Made by a program: the position numbers and the translations under genes. Under the pieces are notes generated by a model. It did no database searches, was not told the DNA's origin, and saw only the letters and a program-made list of their open reading frames with translations. This document shows positions 1 through 6,590 of a stretch of 22,048 nt of DNA, piece after piece (the stretch's first letter is position 1; every line of letters begins with the position of its first letter). This DNA is from DATEZO01 sp035255485 (GTDB taxonomy: Bacteria; Pseudomonadota; Gammaproteobacteria; Burkholderiales; Burkholderiaceae_D), in assembly GCA_035255485.1 (NCBI GenBank), contig DATEZO010000153.1:1-22048 (forward strand), read 5' to 3'.

Positions 1-136
1 GGTCATGCCGGGCGACAACGTGTCGATCACGGTGATGCTGATCAATCCGATTGCCATGGAAGAAGGCCTGCGCTTTGCCATTCGCGAAGGCGGCCGTACC
101 GTCGGCGCCGGCGTGGTCGCCAAGATCATCGAATAA
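1..136 (+). CDS. tuf: Elongation factor Tu, C-terminal end (partial)
   Basis: The first 136 bases are an open frame of 45 codons, beginning at base 2 and ending in TAA at 134-136. They encode the end of EF-Tu domain 3, including the family-typical tail RTVGAGVVAKIIE. EF-Tu is the GTPase that delivers aminoacyl-tRNA to the ribosomal A site. The 5' part, with the G domain, lies outside the window. Its place directly before rpsJ matches the usual str-S10 junction in proteobacteria. Many proteobacteria carry two nearly identical tuf genes, so tufA and tufB cannot be told apart here. Confidence 0.95.
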   Translation, partial: VMPGDNVSITVMLINPIAMEEGLRFAIREGGRTVGAGVVAKIIE

Positions 137-176
137 CAGGGTTGCGGGAATTACCGTCGCTCTTTGATTAAATATT

Positions 177-202
177 GCCGCGAGCGATAACGTGCTCGCG
201 GC
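177..202 (+). terminator. GC-rich hairpin between tuf and rpsJ (possible attenuator)
   Basis: A perfect 9-bp inverted repeat (GCCGCGAGC at 177-185, GCTCGCGGC at 194-202) encloses an 8-nt loop. It is followed by TCGCTCTTT, only a loose T-tract, and lies 10 nt before the rpsJ Shine-Dalgarno AAGGGA (212-217). It could be a leaky tuf terminator or a leader hairpin that tunes read-through into rpsJ. The dyad is certain; its function is inferred. Confidence 0.5.
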
Positions 203-223
203 TCGCTCTTTAAGGGAAACATC

Positions 224-535
224 ATGCAAAATCAGAAAATCCGCATCCGTCTGAAAGCTTTCGATTATCGCTTGATCGATCAATCCGCACTGGAAATTGT
301 TGAAACTGCCAAGCGCACCGGCGCAGTAGTCAAGGGCCCGGTTCCACTGCCGACGCGTATCCAGCGTTTCGACGTACTGCGTTCGCCGCACGTCAACAAG
401 ACATCGCGCGATCAATTCGAGATTCGCACGCACCAGCGGTTGATGGATATCGTCGATCCGACCGACAAAACGGTTGACGCGCTGATGAAGCTGGATTTGC
501 CGGCTGGTGTCGACGTGGAAATCAAGCTGCAATAA
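224..535 (+). CDS. rpsJ: 30S ribosomal protein S10 (NusE)
   Basis: The product is 103 residues, the usual S10 length, and matches the family throughout (starts MQNQKIRIRLKAFDYR, with the motif VKGPVPLPTR). S10 sits in the 30S head. As NusE it also pairs with NusB in transcription antitermination. The start is supported by AAGGGA 6 nt upstream. It follows tuf after an 87-bp gap and is separated from rplC by about 250 bp, unusually far for this operon. That gap contains its own promoter and leader structures, so rpsJ may belong mainly to the tuf transcript. Confidence 0.98.
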   Translation: MQNQKIRIRLKAFDYRLIDQSALEIVETAKRTGAVVKGPVPLPTRIQRFDVLRSPHVNKTSRDQFEIRTHQRLMDIVDPTDKTVDALMKLDLPAGVDVEIKLQ

Positions 536-562
536 AAGCATAAACCGAAGAAATCGAGAAAA

Positions 563-608
563 GTTGCAGAGCTGCCGGATAATTAGTCATCTTGAACTCT
601 GCAGCTCT
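563..608 (+). promoter_or_regulatory. Alternative hairpins after rpsJ
   Basis: Two mutually exclusive stems share this stretch. AGAGCTGC (568-575) pairs perfectly with GCAGCTCT (601-608). Alternatively GTTGCAGAG (563-571) pairs with CTCTGCAGC (597-605), 9 pairs with one G-U. No T-run follows, so it is not a canonical Rho-independent terminator. It lies 28 nt after the rpsJ stop. It could protect the 3' end of the upstream mRNA or act as a structural switch; the function is inferred only. Confidence 0.4.
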
Positions 609-663
609 ACACGGTGCTTCTATGCTGAAGTAAAACCCGGCGCAACAATTTCATACCATTATG

Positions 664-692
664 TTGAAAAGCGTTGATTCCCGGGTTATACT
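664..692 (+). promoter_or_regulatory. Sigma70-type promoter for rplC and downstream genes
   Basis: TTGAAA (664-669) is separated by exactly 17 nt from TATACT (687-692). Each hexamer matches the consensus at five of six positions. Transcription would start near 698-702, immediately before the strong hairpin at 704-732. This is the best promoter-like match I found in the window, and it implies that rplC onward can be transcribed independently of tuf-rpsJ. Confidence 0.65.
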
Positions 693-703
693 GTTCGGCT
701 TCG

Positions 704-776
704 GTATTTGATGCGGTCTTCGTATCAAATACGTTTCAAGTAGTACAAACATCAGCCCCGTCCAATCGCAGGCGGG
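704..776 (+). promoter_or_regulatory. rplC leader with two hairpins
   Basis: Hairpin 1 (704-732) has a 12-bp stem with one G-U pair (GTATTTGATGCG with CGTATCAAATAC) and the loop GTCTT. Hairpin 2 (757-776) pairs CCCGTC with GGCGGG around an 8-nt loop. It ends only 3 nt before the rplC Shine-Dalgarno GGAG (780-783). A 5'-terminal hairpin plus one abutting the ribosome-binding site is a plausible layout for autogenous control by a ribosomal protein. In E. coli L4 controls the S10 operon, but from a leader upstream of rpsJ. No ligand can be assigned from sequence alone. Confidence 0.5.
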
Positions 777-789
777 AATGGAGAAAACA

Positions 790-1446
790 ATGAGCCTAGG
801 CCTTGTTGGTCGCAAGGTTGGTATGATGCGCATTTTCACGGATGATGGGGATTCGATTCCTGTAACCGTGCTGGACGTGTCGAACAATCGCGTGACGCAA
901 ATCAAAATGCCTGATACAGATGGTTATTCCGCTGTGCAGGTCGCATTCGGCACTCGTCGCGCTTCGCGCGTGAATAAAGCCGCCGCTGGTCATCACGCCA
1001 AAGCAGGTGTTGAGGCTGGCACTATCCTTAAAGAATTTCGCATCGATGTGGCGCAGGCTTCCGAGTTGAAGGCTGGTGACACCATTGCAGTTAGCCTATT
1101 TGAGGCTGGTCAAAAAGTGGACGTGCAAGGCGTGTCTATCGGTAAAGGCTATGCTGGCACGATCAAGCGATACAACTTTAAATCCGGACGCGCTTCTCAT
1201 GGTAATTCCCGGTCGCATAATGTGCCGGGTTCCATCGGCATGGCGCAGGATCCGGGACGCGTTTTTCCGGGTAAGCGCATGACTGGTCATATGGGTGATG
1301 ACACTTGTACGGTGCAGAATCTTGAAATTGCCAGGGTCGATGCTGAGCGCCAGTTGTTGATGGTTAAGGGTGCGATCCCGGGTGCGAAAAACGGCCAGGT
1401 CGTCGTGTCGCCTGCTGTAAAAGTCAAAGCAAAGAAGGGAGCCTAA
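790..1446 (+). CDS. rplC: 50S ribosomal protein L3
   Basis: The product is 218 residues, starting MSLGLVGRKVG, with the loop motif GSIGMAQDPGRVFPGKRMTGHMG at about 147-169. L3 binds the 3' domain of 23S rRNA early in assembly, and its loop reaches toward the peptidyl-transferase centre. Q153 sits where the PrmB-methylated glutamine lies in E. coli. I chose the ATG at 790 because GGAG (780-783) is 6 nt upstream and family members begin MSLGLVG. An in-frame ATG at 778 would add MEKT and place the Shine-Dalgarno inside the coding sequence. Residue 13 is Met where many relatives have Thr (GMM for GMT), a minor change. Confidence 0.97.
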   Translation: MSLGLVGRKVGMMRIFTDDGDSIPVTVLDVSNNRVTQIKMPDTDGYSAVQVAFGTRRASRVNKAAAGHHAKAGVEAGTILKEFRIDVAQASELKAGDTIAVSLFEAGQKVDVQGVSIGKGYAGTIKRYNFKSGRASHGNSRSHNVPGSIGMAQDPGRVFPGKRMTGHMGDDTCTVQNLEIARVDAERQLLMVKGAIPGAKNGQVVVSPAVKVKAKKGA

Positions 1447-1449
1447 TCA

Positions 1450-2070
1450 ATGGAACTTCAGCTCCTGAATGACCAGGGACAAGCTGCTTCGAATGTCGCT
1501 GCACCGGATACGATTTTCGGTCGCGACTATAATGAGGCGCTGATTCACCAGGTCGTGGTTGCCTATCAAGCAAATGCGCGCAGCGGCAATCGCAAGCAAA
1601 AAGATCGTGAAGAAGTGCATCACACGACCAAGAAACCATGGCGCCAAAAAGGCACAGGTCGTGCTCGTGCTGGTATGTCGTCTTCGCCATTGTGGCGCGG
1701 CGGCGGCCGCATCTTCCCGAATTCACCGGAAGAGAATTTTTCGCACAAGCTCAACAAGAAAATGTATCGCGCGGGCGTTTGCTCGATACTGTCGCAGTTG
1801 GCGCGTGAAGGCCGATTGTCAATTGTTGAAGGCATTTCAATTGATGCGCCCAAGACCAAGCTGTTGGCGCAAAAGCTGAAAGGCATGGGACTGGATTCTG
1901 TCTTGCTGATTACTGATACTCTTGACGAAAATCTGTTGCTCGCATCGCGCAATTTGCCGAACGTGCTGATCGTCGAGCCACGTCACGCCGACCCTGTTTC
2001 GCTGGTGTTCTACAAAAAAGTGCTGATCACCAAGCCGGCATTGGCCAAGATTGAGGAGATGCTGGCATGA
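1450..2070 (+). CDS. rplD: 50S ribosomal protein L4
   Basis: The product is 206 residues, a normal length. The conserved basic loop around KPWRQKGTGRARAG lies in the first half. L4 is an early-assembly protein whose extended loop lines the nascent-peptide exit tunnel. In E. coli it also represses its own operon, by attenuation and translational block. The start lies 3 nt after the rplC stop, with AAGGGA inside the end of rplC. The stop overlaps the rplW start by 4 nt (ATGA), which suggests translational coupling. Confidence 0.97.
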   Translation: MELQLLNDQGQAASNVAAPDTIFGRDYNEALIHQVVVAYQANARSGNRKQKDREEVHHTTKKPWRQKGTGRARAGMSSSPLWRGGGRIFPNSPEENFSHKLNKKMYRAGVCSILSQLAREGRLSIVEGISIDAPKTKLLAQKLKGMGLDSVLLITDTLDENLLLASRNLPNVLIVEPRHADPVSLVFYKKVLITKPALAKIEEMLA

Positions 2071-2384
2071 ACGCGATCGTGAAACATAGCGAAGAGCGCT
2101 TGATGAAAGTGCTGCTCGCACCCGTGATCTCTGAAAAATCGACCATGGTTGCAGAGAAAAATGAGCAAGTTGTCTTTCTCGTTGCGCCAGATGCGACCAA
2201 GCCGGAAATCAGGGCTGCCGTCGAACTGCTGTTCAAGGTTCAAGTCGAATCTGTTCAGATGGCGAATCGTCAAGGCAAGCAAAAACGAACTGGCCGCTTT
2301 AATGGACGTCGCAATCACACCAAGCGTGCGTTTGTATGCCTGAAGCCAGGTCAGGAGATCAACTTCACCGAGGAGGCTAAATAA
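2067..2384 (+). CDS. rplW: 50S ribosomal protein L23
   Basis: The product is 105 residues, with the family features VLLAPVISEKSTM and the loop segment GKQKRTGRFNGRRNHTKRAFV. L23 surrounds the tunnel exit and is the docking site for trigger factor and SRP. The ATG overlaps the rplD stop by 4 nt, and GAGGAG (2053-2058) lies 8 nt upstream. The N-terminus (MNAIVKHSEERLMKV) resembles the slightly extended betaproteobacterial form. The stop shares one base with the rplB start. Confidence 0.97.
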   Translation: MNAIVKHSEERLMKVLLAPVISEKSTMVAEKNEQVVFLVAPDATKPEIRAAVELLFKVQVESVQMANRQGKQKRTGRFNGRRNHTKRAFVCLKPGQEINFTEEAK

Positions 2385-3211
2385 TGGCACTCGTGAAAAT
2401 GAAGCCGACATCGGCTGGTCGCCGTGGCATGGTCAAGGTCGTCAATCCCGACCTGTACAAGGGGCGTCCATTTGATGCCCTGATCGAAAAGAAATCAAAA
2501 TCCGCGGGTCGTAACAACAACGGCCGGATTACCACTCGTCATATCGGCGGTGGCCACAAGCAACACTATCGCGTGATAGATTTTCGTCGTATCAAGGATG
2601 GTATTCCAGCGAAAGTGGAACGCGTGGAATACGATCCGAATCGCACCGCCAATATCGCATTACTGTGCTATGCCGATGGCGAACGGCATTATATTATTGC
2701 CCCGAAGGGCATTGCTGTCGGTGATCAATTGATGAATGGCTCGGAGGCGCCGATCAAGGCGGGTAACTGCCTGCCGATTCGCAACATCCCGGTCGGTACC
2801 ACAATGCACTGCGTTGAAATGCTGCCTGGCAAGGGTGCTCAAATGGCGCGCACCGCGGGTGCTGGTGTGGTGCTGATGGCGCGTGAGGGAACTTATGCTC
2901 AGGTGCGCCTGCGCTCGGGCGAAGTGCGTCGCGTACATATCGAGTGCCGCGCAACGGTTGGTGAAGTTGGAAATGGCGAGCACAATTTGCGCAAGATCGG
3001 CAAGGCCGGTGCAACGCGTTGGCGCGGTGTCCGCCCAACCGTGCGGGGTGTGGTCATGAATCCGATCGACCACCCGCATGGTGGTGGTGAAGGCCGTACT
3101 TCTGCAGGGCGTCACCCGGTATCGCCGTGGGGTCAGCAGACCAAAGGCAAGAAGACGCGCAGCAACAAGCGCACGACTTCAATGATTGTCTCGCGCCGTG
3201 GCAAGAAATAA
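2384..3211 (+). CDS. rplB: 50S ribosomal protein L2
   Basis: The product is 275 residues, the expected size. The C-terminal segment NPIDHPHGGGEGR contains H230, equivalent to the conserved histidine near the peptidyl-transferase centre (H229 in E. coli). L2 is required for subunit association and peptidyl-transferase assembly. The ATG shares its A with the last base of the rplW stop (TAATG). An unusually perfect Shine-Dalgarno AGGAGG (2371-2376) lies within the last rplW codons, 7 nt upstream, which fixes the start. Confidence 0.98.
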   Translation: MALVKMKPTSAGRRGMVKVVNPDLYKGRPFDALIEKKSKSAGRNNNGRITTRHIGGGHKQHYRVIDFRRIKDGIPAKVERVEYDPNRTANIALLCYADGERHYIIAPKGIAVGDQLMNGSEAPIKAGNCLPIRNIPVGTTMHCVEMLPGKGAQMARTAGAGVVLMAREGTYAQVRLRSGEVRRVHIECRATVGEVGNGEHNLRKIGKAGATRWRGVRPTVRGVVMNPIDHPHGGGEGRTSAGRHPVSPWGQQTKGKKTRSNKRTTSMIVSRRGKK

Positions 3212-3221
3212 GGGATAACAC

Positions 3222-3497
3222 ATGACACGTTCATTGAAAAAAGGGCCGTTCTGTGACGCCCACCTGGTGAAAAAAGTCGAAACCGCGCAAGCGATTAAAG
3301 ACAAAAAGCCGATCAAGACCTGGTCTCGCCGCTCGACCATCATGCCGGATTTCATCGGTTTGACCATCGCGGTACATAATGGCAAGCAGCATGTGCCGGT
3401 TTATGTATCTGAAAATATGGTCGGTCACAAGCTCGGCGAATTCGCGCTGACCCGCACGTTCAAGGGGCACGCCGCAGATAAAAAGGCTAAGAAATAA
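3222..3497 (+). CDS. rpsS: 30S ribosomal protein S19
   Basis: The product is 91 residues and family-typical from MTRSLKKGPF, with the segment TWSRRSTIMPDFIG. S19 binds 16S rRNA in the 30S head, forms a complex with S13 and contacts the A-site tRNA region. AAGGGA (3210-3215) overlaps the rplB stop and lies 6 nt before the start. The order rplB-rpsS-rplV is invariant in this operon family. Confidence 0.98.
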   Translation: MTRSLKKGPFCDAHLVKKVETAQAIKDKKPIKTWSRRSTIMPDFIGLTIAVHNGKQHVPVYVSENMVGHKLGEFALTRTFKGHAADKKAKK

Positions 3498-3506
3498 GGT
3501 CCGATG

Positions 3507-3836
3507 ATGGAAACTACAGCTACCCTCCGCGGCGTGCGACTGTCGCACCAAAAAGGTCGACTGGTCGCCGACCTGATTCGCGGCAAAAAAGTTGATCAAG
3601 CGCTCAACATCCTGACCTTCAGCCCGAAAAAAGGTGCGGTCATCATCAAGAAGGTACTCGAATCCGCGATTGCGAATGCTGAGCACAATGATGGTGCCGA
3701 TATCGATGAGTTGAAAATCAAGGCGATTTGCGTTGAAAAGGGCACCATCCTGAAGCGCTTTACCGCGCGCGCAAAAGGTCGTGGTGATCGCATTTCTAAG
3801 CAATCCTGTCACATTTTCGTGACTGTCGGCAACTAA
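3507..3836 (+). CDS. rplV: 50S ribosomal protein L22
   Basis: The product is 109 residues (METTATLRGVRLS...), with the conserved tail RAKGRGDRISKQSCHIFVTVGN. L22 has a globular domain on the ribosome surface and a beta-hairpin that narrows the exit tunnel together with L4. Tandem ATGs occur at 3504 and 3507. I chose 3507 because the AAGGT (3496-3500) spacing is 6 nt rather than 3, and family members begin with a single Met followed by Glu. Confidence 0.96.
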   Translation: METTATLRGVRLSHQKGRLVADLIRGKKVDQALNILTFSPKKGAVIIKKVLESAIANAEHNDGADIDELKIKAICVEKGTILKRFTARAKGRGDRISKQSCHIFVTVGN

Positions 3837-3845
3837 GGAGTCACG

Positions 3846-4691
3846 ATGGGACAGAAAATTCATCCAACCGGTTTCCGTCTTTCGGTAACGCGTAACTGGG
3901 CTTCGCGCTGGTATGCTGGCAATAGCAATTTTGCCACCATGCTCAACGAAGACCTGAAGGTTCGCGACTATCTTAAGAAGAAACTGAAGAACGCTTCCGT
4001 TGGCCGCGTCATCATTGAACGTCCGGCGAAGAATGCGCGTATCACGATTTATAGCTCGCGTCCTGGCGTCGTCATCGGCAAGAAGGGCGAGGATATTGAA
4101 GTGCTGAAGTCCGCTCTCGGCAAGATGATGGGCGTACCGGTTCATGTCAATATCGAAGAAATCCGCAAGCCGGAAGTAGATGCGCAATTGATTGCCGACT
4201 CGATCGCGCAGCAACTTGAAAAGCGCATTATGTTTCGTCGCGCAATGAAGCGTGCGATGCAAAATGCAATGCGTCTAGGTGCGCTGGGCATCAAGATCAT
4301 GTCTTCCGGTCGCCTGAATGGCATCGAAATAGCCCGCAAGGAATGGTATCGCGAAGGTCGCGTACCTTTGCACACTCTGCGTGCCGATATCGATTACGGT
4401 TTTGGCGAAGCAGAAACAACCTATGGCATCATTGGCATCAAAGTTTGGGTATATAAAGGTGATCGCCTTGCCAACGGTGAAGCGCCGACTCTCGATACGC
4501 CAGTTGACGAAGACAAGAAGCGTCGCGGCCCACGTAGGGATGATGGCAAGCCGGGAAGTCGTCCCCGCAGCCAGCGCCCTGAAGGCCAAGGCGCAGGTGC
4601 GCCCGGTGCAGGTGCGCCCGGCGCAAAACGGGTTCGCGCGAAAAAACCGGATGGCGCAGTTGTTGCCCCGGCTGAGAAAGCAGGAGAATAA
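3846..4691 (+). CDS. rpsC: 30S ribosomal protein S3 with low-complexity tail
   Basis: The product is 281 residues, longer than the 233 of E. coli. The N-terminal part is standard (MGQKIHPTGFRL), followed by the KH domain with the GKKG loop (VVIGKKGEDIE). S3 lies at the mRNA entry tunnel of the 30S subunit and contributes to helicase activity. From about residue 215 the protein runs into a charged, Gly/Ala/Pro-rich tail containing a doubled AGAPG unit at residues 250-259, then a basic end. Such tails are common and variable in betaproteobacterial S3. AAGGAG lies 5 nt before the start. Confidence 0.97.
   Translation: MGQKIHPTGFRLSVTRNWASRWYAGNSNFATMLNEDLKVRDYLKKKLKNASVGRVIIERPAKNARITIYSSRPGVVIGKKGEDIEVLKSALGKMMGVPVHVNIEEIRKPEVDAQLIADSIAQQLEKRIMFRRAMKRAMQNAMRLGALGIKIMSSGRLNGIEIARKEWYREGRVPLHTLRADIDYGFGEAETTYGIIGIKVWVYKGDRLANGEAPTLDTPVDEDKKRRGPRRDDGKPGSRPRSQRPEGQGAGAPGAGAPGAKRVRAKKPDGAVVAPAEKAGE
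4593..4622 (+). repeat. 15-bp tandem duplication in the rpsC tail
   Basis: Two adjacent 15-bp copies (4593-4607 and 4608-4622) differ only at the last base, T versus C. They are in frame and encode AGAPG twice. The unit length keeps the frame, so copy number could change without breaking S3. They lie in the disordered C-terminal tail. Confidence 0.9.
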
Positions 4692-4693
4692 TC

Positions 4694-5113
4694 ATGCTGC
4701 AACCAGCACGCAGAAAATATCGTAAAGAACAAAAGGGTCGCAACAAGGGTATTTCGCATGAGCGCGGTACTGCTGTTTCGTTCGGCGAATTCGGCCTGAA
4801 AGCCGTTGTCCGCGGTCGCATTACTGCTCGACAAATTGAGGCTGCTCGGCGAGCAATGACGCGCCACATCAAGCGCGGTGGTCGTATCTGGATCCGTATT
4901 TTCCCGGACAAGCCGATTTCGCAAAAGCCGGCTGAAGTCCGTATGGGTAACGGCAAGGGCAATCCTGAATACTATGTCGCTGAAATTCAACCTGGCAAAG
5001 TATTGTACGAAATGGATGGCGTTGATGAAGCTCTCGCGCGCGAAGCCTTCCGCTTGGCCGCTGCGAAACTGCCGCTGTCGACGACGTTTGTCGTTCGCCA
5101 AGTCGGCCAATAA
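4694..5113 (+). CDS. rplP: 50S ribosomal protein L16
   Basis: The product is 139 residues, starting MLQPARRKYRKEQKGR, with the conserved segment VRMGNGKGNPEYYV. R83 is the equivalent of the arginine that E. coli YcfD hydroxylates. L16 binds helices of 23S rRNA near the A-site tRNA elbow and is a late-assembly protein. AGGAGA (4682-4687) lies within the end of rpsC, 6 nt before the start, and only 2 nt separate the genes. Confidence 0.97.
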   Translation: MLQPARRKYRKEQKGRNKGISHERGTAVSFGEFGLKAVVRGRITARQIEAARRAMTRHIKRGGRIWIRIFPDKPISQKPAEVRMGNGKGNPEYYVAEIQPGKVLYEMDGVDEALAREAFRLAAAKLPLSTTFVVRQVGQ

Positions 5114-5125
5114 TTGGAGTGGAAT

Positions 5126-5317
5126 ATGAAAGCATCTGAACTCCGCGGAAAAGATCATTCAGCTCTCAGCAAAGAGCTGAATGATTTGTTGAAGGCGCAA
5201 TTCGGCCTGCGCATGCAGATTGCAACGCAGCAGCTGAATAACACCTCGCAGCTCAAGAAAGTGCGCCGCGACATCGCACGCGTGAAGACGGTCATGAATC
5301 AGAAGGACGCCAAATAA
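5126..5317 (+). CDS. rpmC: 50S ribosomal protein L29
   Basis: The product is 63 residues (MKASELRGKDHSALSKELND...), a normal size for this two-helix protein. L29 packs beside L23 near the tunnel exit. I chose the ATG at 5126, with GGAG (5116-5119) upstream. An in-frame ATG at 5114 would add four residues (MEWN) encoded by the Shine-Dalgarno itself. The stop shares its last A with the rpsQ start (TAATG). Confidence 0.96.
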   Translation: MKASELRGKDHSALSKELNDLLKAQFGLRMQIATQQLNNTSQLKKVRRDIARVKTVMNQKDAK

Positions 5318-5589
5318 TGAACGATCAAGTGAAACAAGCGCTCAAGCGCACGCTGATTGGCAAGGTGGTCTCAGACAAGATGGATAAGACCGTAACTGTG
5401 CTGATCGAGCGTCGCGTCAAGCATCCGCTGTACGGCAAGATCATCATGCGCTCCAACAAATATCATGCGCATGATGAAAATAACCAGGCCAAGGAAGGCG
5501 ACGTGGTTGAGATTCAGGAGTGCCGCCCGATTTCGAAAACCAAGGCGTGGACCATTACCCGTGTGATGCAAGAAGCCCAAGTAGTGTAA
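5317..5589 (+). CDS. rpsQ: 30S ribosomal protein S17
   Basis: The product is 90 residues, with an OB-fold pattern and the conserved segment GKVVSDKMDKTVTVLIERRVKHPLYGK. S17 is a primary 16S rRNA-binding protein of the 5' domain. Translation probably couples to rpmC through the one-base overlap, with AAGGA (5303-5307) upstream. It is the last gene of the S10 block; a 305-bp gap with promoter and hairpin signals follows. Confidence 0.97.
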   Translation: MNDQVKQALKRTLIGKVVSDKMDKTVTVLIERRVKHPLYGKIIMRSNKYHAHDENNQAKEGDVVEIQECRPISKTKAWTITRVMQEAQVV

Positions 5590-5894
5590 GTCTGATGGAA
5601 AAATCGTGAATTTACTCGGGCAGAACAACTCTGTAATCGTGCTGTCCCGAATAAACTGAAAAGTTGTTGCGTGCCTACCATTTAGATGTAATAATGTTTG
5701 GCTTCGTTCTTGTTGATCAGCCTTGCTAGAGTAATTTGGTTGCGTTGCGCAAGTTCAATATTCGTAATAGCAAGAAGTTTTGGAAGTTGTCCACTCAATC
5801 AGCGTGCCTCTTTTGGGAGGTGGTTGGCGAGACCAAGACTAACCGCGAGTCCGCATTGTGTGGGCCGGCGGGTTAAGTTGGGAAAGAAAAAATT
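5590..5894 (+). other. S10-spc intergenic region
   Basis: I see no convincing gene here. An imperfect hairpin pairs 5612-5623 with 5642-5654 (about 11 pairs, one mismatch, one bulged base) and has no T-run. A promoter-like pair follows at 5667-5695. A GGGAGG at 5815-5820 is followed 3 nt later by a TTG that opens a 24-codon frame. That frame ends in TGA overlapping the rplN ATG, but it has no recognisable product and is probably chance. This is where the separate spc promoter lies in E. coli. Confidence 0.6.
5667..5695 (+). promoter_or_regulatory. Candidate spc operon promoter
   Basis: TTGCGT (5667-5672), then 17 nt, then AATAAT (5690-5695). The -10 box matches the consensus at five of six positions, the -35 box at only three. 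The predicted start near 5702 would leave a leader of about 190 nt before rplN. Position and spacing are right for an spc promoter, but the -35 is weak. Confidence 0.4.
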
Positions 5895-6263
5895 ATGATT
5901 CAAACTGAAAGCCGGCTCGAAGTGGCCGATAACACCGGTGCGCGTGAAGTCATGTGCATCAAGGTGCTGGGTGGTTCCAGGCGTCGTTATGCGAGTATTG
6001 GCGACATTATCAAGGTAACCGTCAAGTCAGCGGCTCCTCGTGGGCGCGTTAAAAAAGGCGAAATTTATAATGCGGTTGTGGTGCGTACCGCCAAGGGAGT
6101 GCGTCGCCAGGATGGTTCTTTGGTGAAATTTGATGCCAATGCAGCAGTTTTGTTGAATGCCAAGCTTGAGCCAATCGGTACGCGTATATTCGGGCCGGTT
6201 ACACGTGAGCTGCGCTCCGAGCGCTTCATGAAAATCGTGTCGCTTGCGCCTGAAGTTCTGTAA
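5895..6263 (+). CDS. rplN: 50S ribosomal protein L14
   Basis: The product is 122 residues, the universal L14 length (MIQTESRLEVADNTGAREVMCIKVLGG). L14 lies at the subunit interface and forms bridges to 16S rRNA; it is also the binding site of the silencing factor RsfS. GGGAAAG, about 8 nt upstream, serves as Shine-Dalgarno. It opens the spc block after the long gap. Confidence 0.98.
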   Translation: MIQTESRLEVADNTGAREVMCIKVLGGSRRRYASIGDIIKVTVKSAAPRGRVKKGEIYNAVVVRTAKGVRRQDGSLVKFDANAAVLLNAKLEPIGTRIFGPVTRELRSERFMKIVSLAPEVL

Positions 6264-6272
6264 GGAGTTGTC

Positions 6273-6587
6273 ATGGATAAGATTCGGAAAAACGACGAAG
6301 TCATCGTCCTGACTGGTAAAGACAAGGGTAAGCGCGGCGTCGTCAAGCAGCGCGTCGATGCTGAACATATCGTGGTTGATGGCGTCAATGTTGCCAAAAA
6401 AGCGACCAAGCCGAACCCGATGACTGGTAATACTGGCGGCATCGTCGATAAGCTGATGCCAATTCATGTGTCCAATGTTGCATTGTTCAATGCAGCTACT
6501 GGCAAGGCAGATCGTGTTGGTTTCAAGGATGTGGATGGTAAGAAAGTTCGCATTTACAAATCCAGCGGCGAAGTCGTGAAGGTATAA
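6273..6587 (+). CDS. rplX: 50S ribosomal protein L24
   Basis: The product is 104 residues, with an N-terminal KOW motif (KNDEVIVLTGKDKGKRGVV). L24 is one of the two assembly-initiator proteins of the 50S subunit and binds the 5' end of 23S rRNA. AAGGAG (6262-6267) overlaps the rplN stop and lies 5 nt before the ATG. Length and order rplN-rplX-rplE are standard. Confidence 0.97.
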   Translation: MDKIRKNDEVIVLTGKDKGKRGVVKQRVDAEHIVVDGVNVAKKATKPNPMTGNTGGIVDKLMPIHVSNVALFNAATGKADRVGFKDVDGKKVRIYKSSGEVVKV

Positions 6588-6590
6588 GAC

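Noticed and set aside
3231..4262. Long open frame on the - strand across rpsS-rplV-rpsC
   Set aside because: It lies wholly opposite three certain ribosomal protein genes, crosses their borders and has no recognisable domain; it reflects codon bias of the + strand.
5698..5898. 66-codon frame starting at TTG in the S10-spc gap
   Set aside because: It has no ribosome-binding site at its start, no recognisable product and a sequence that looks random; it starts 3 nt after the promoter-like -10 box.
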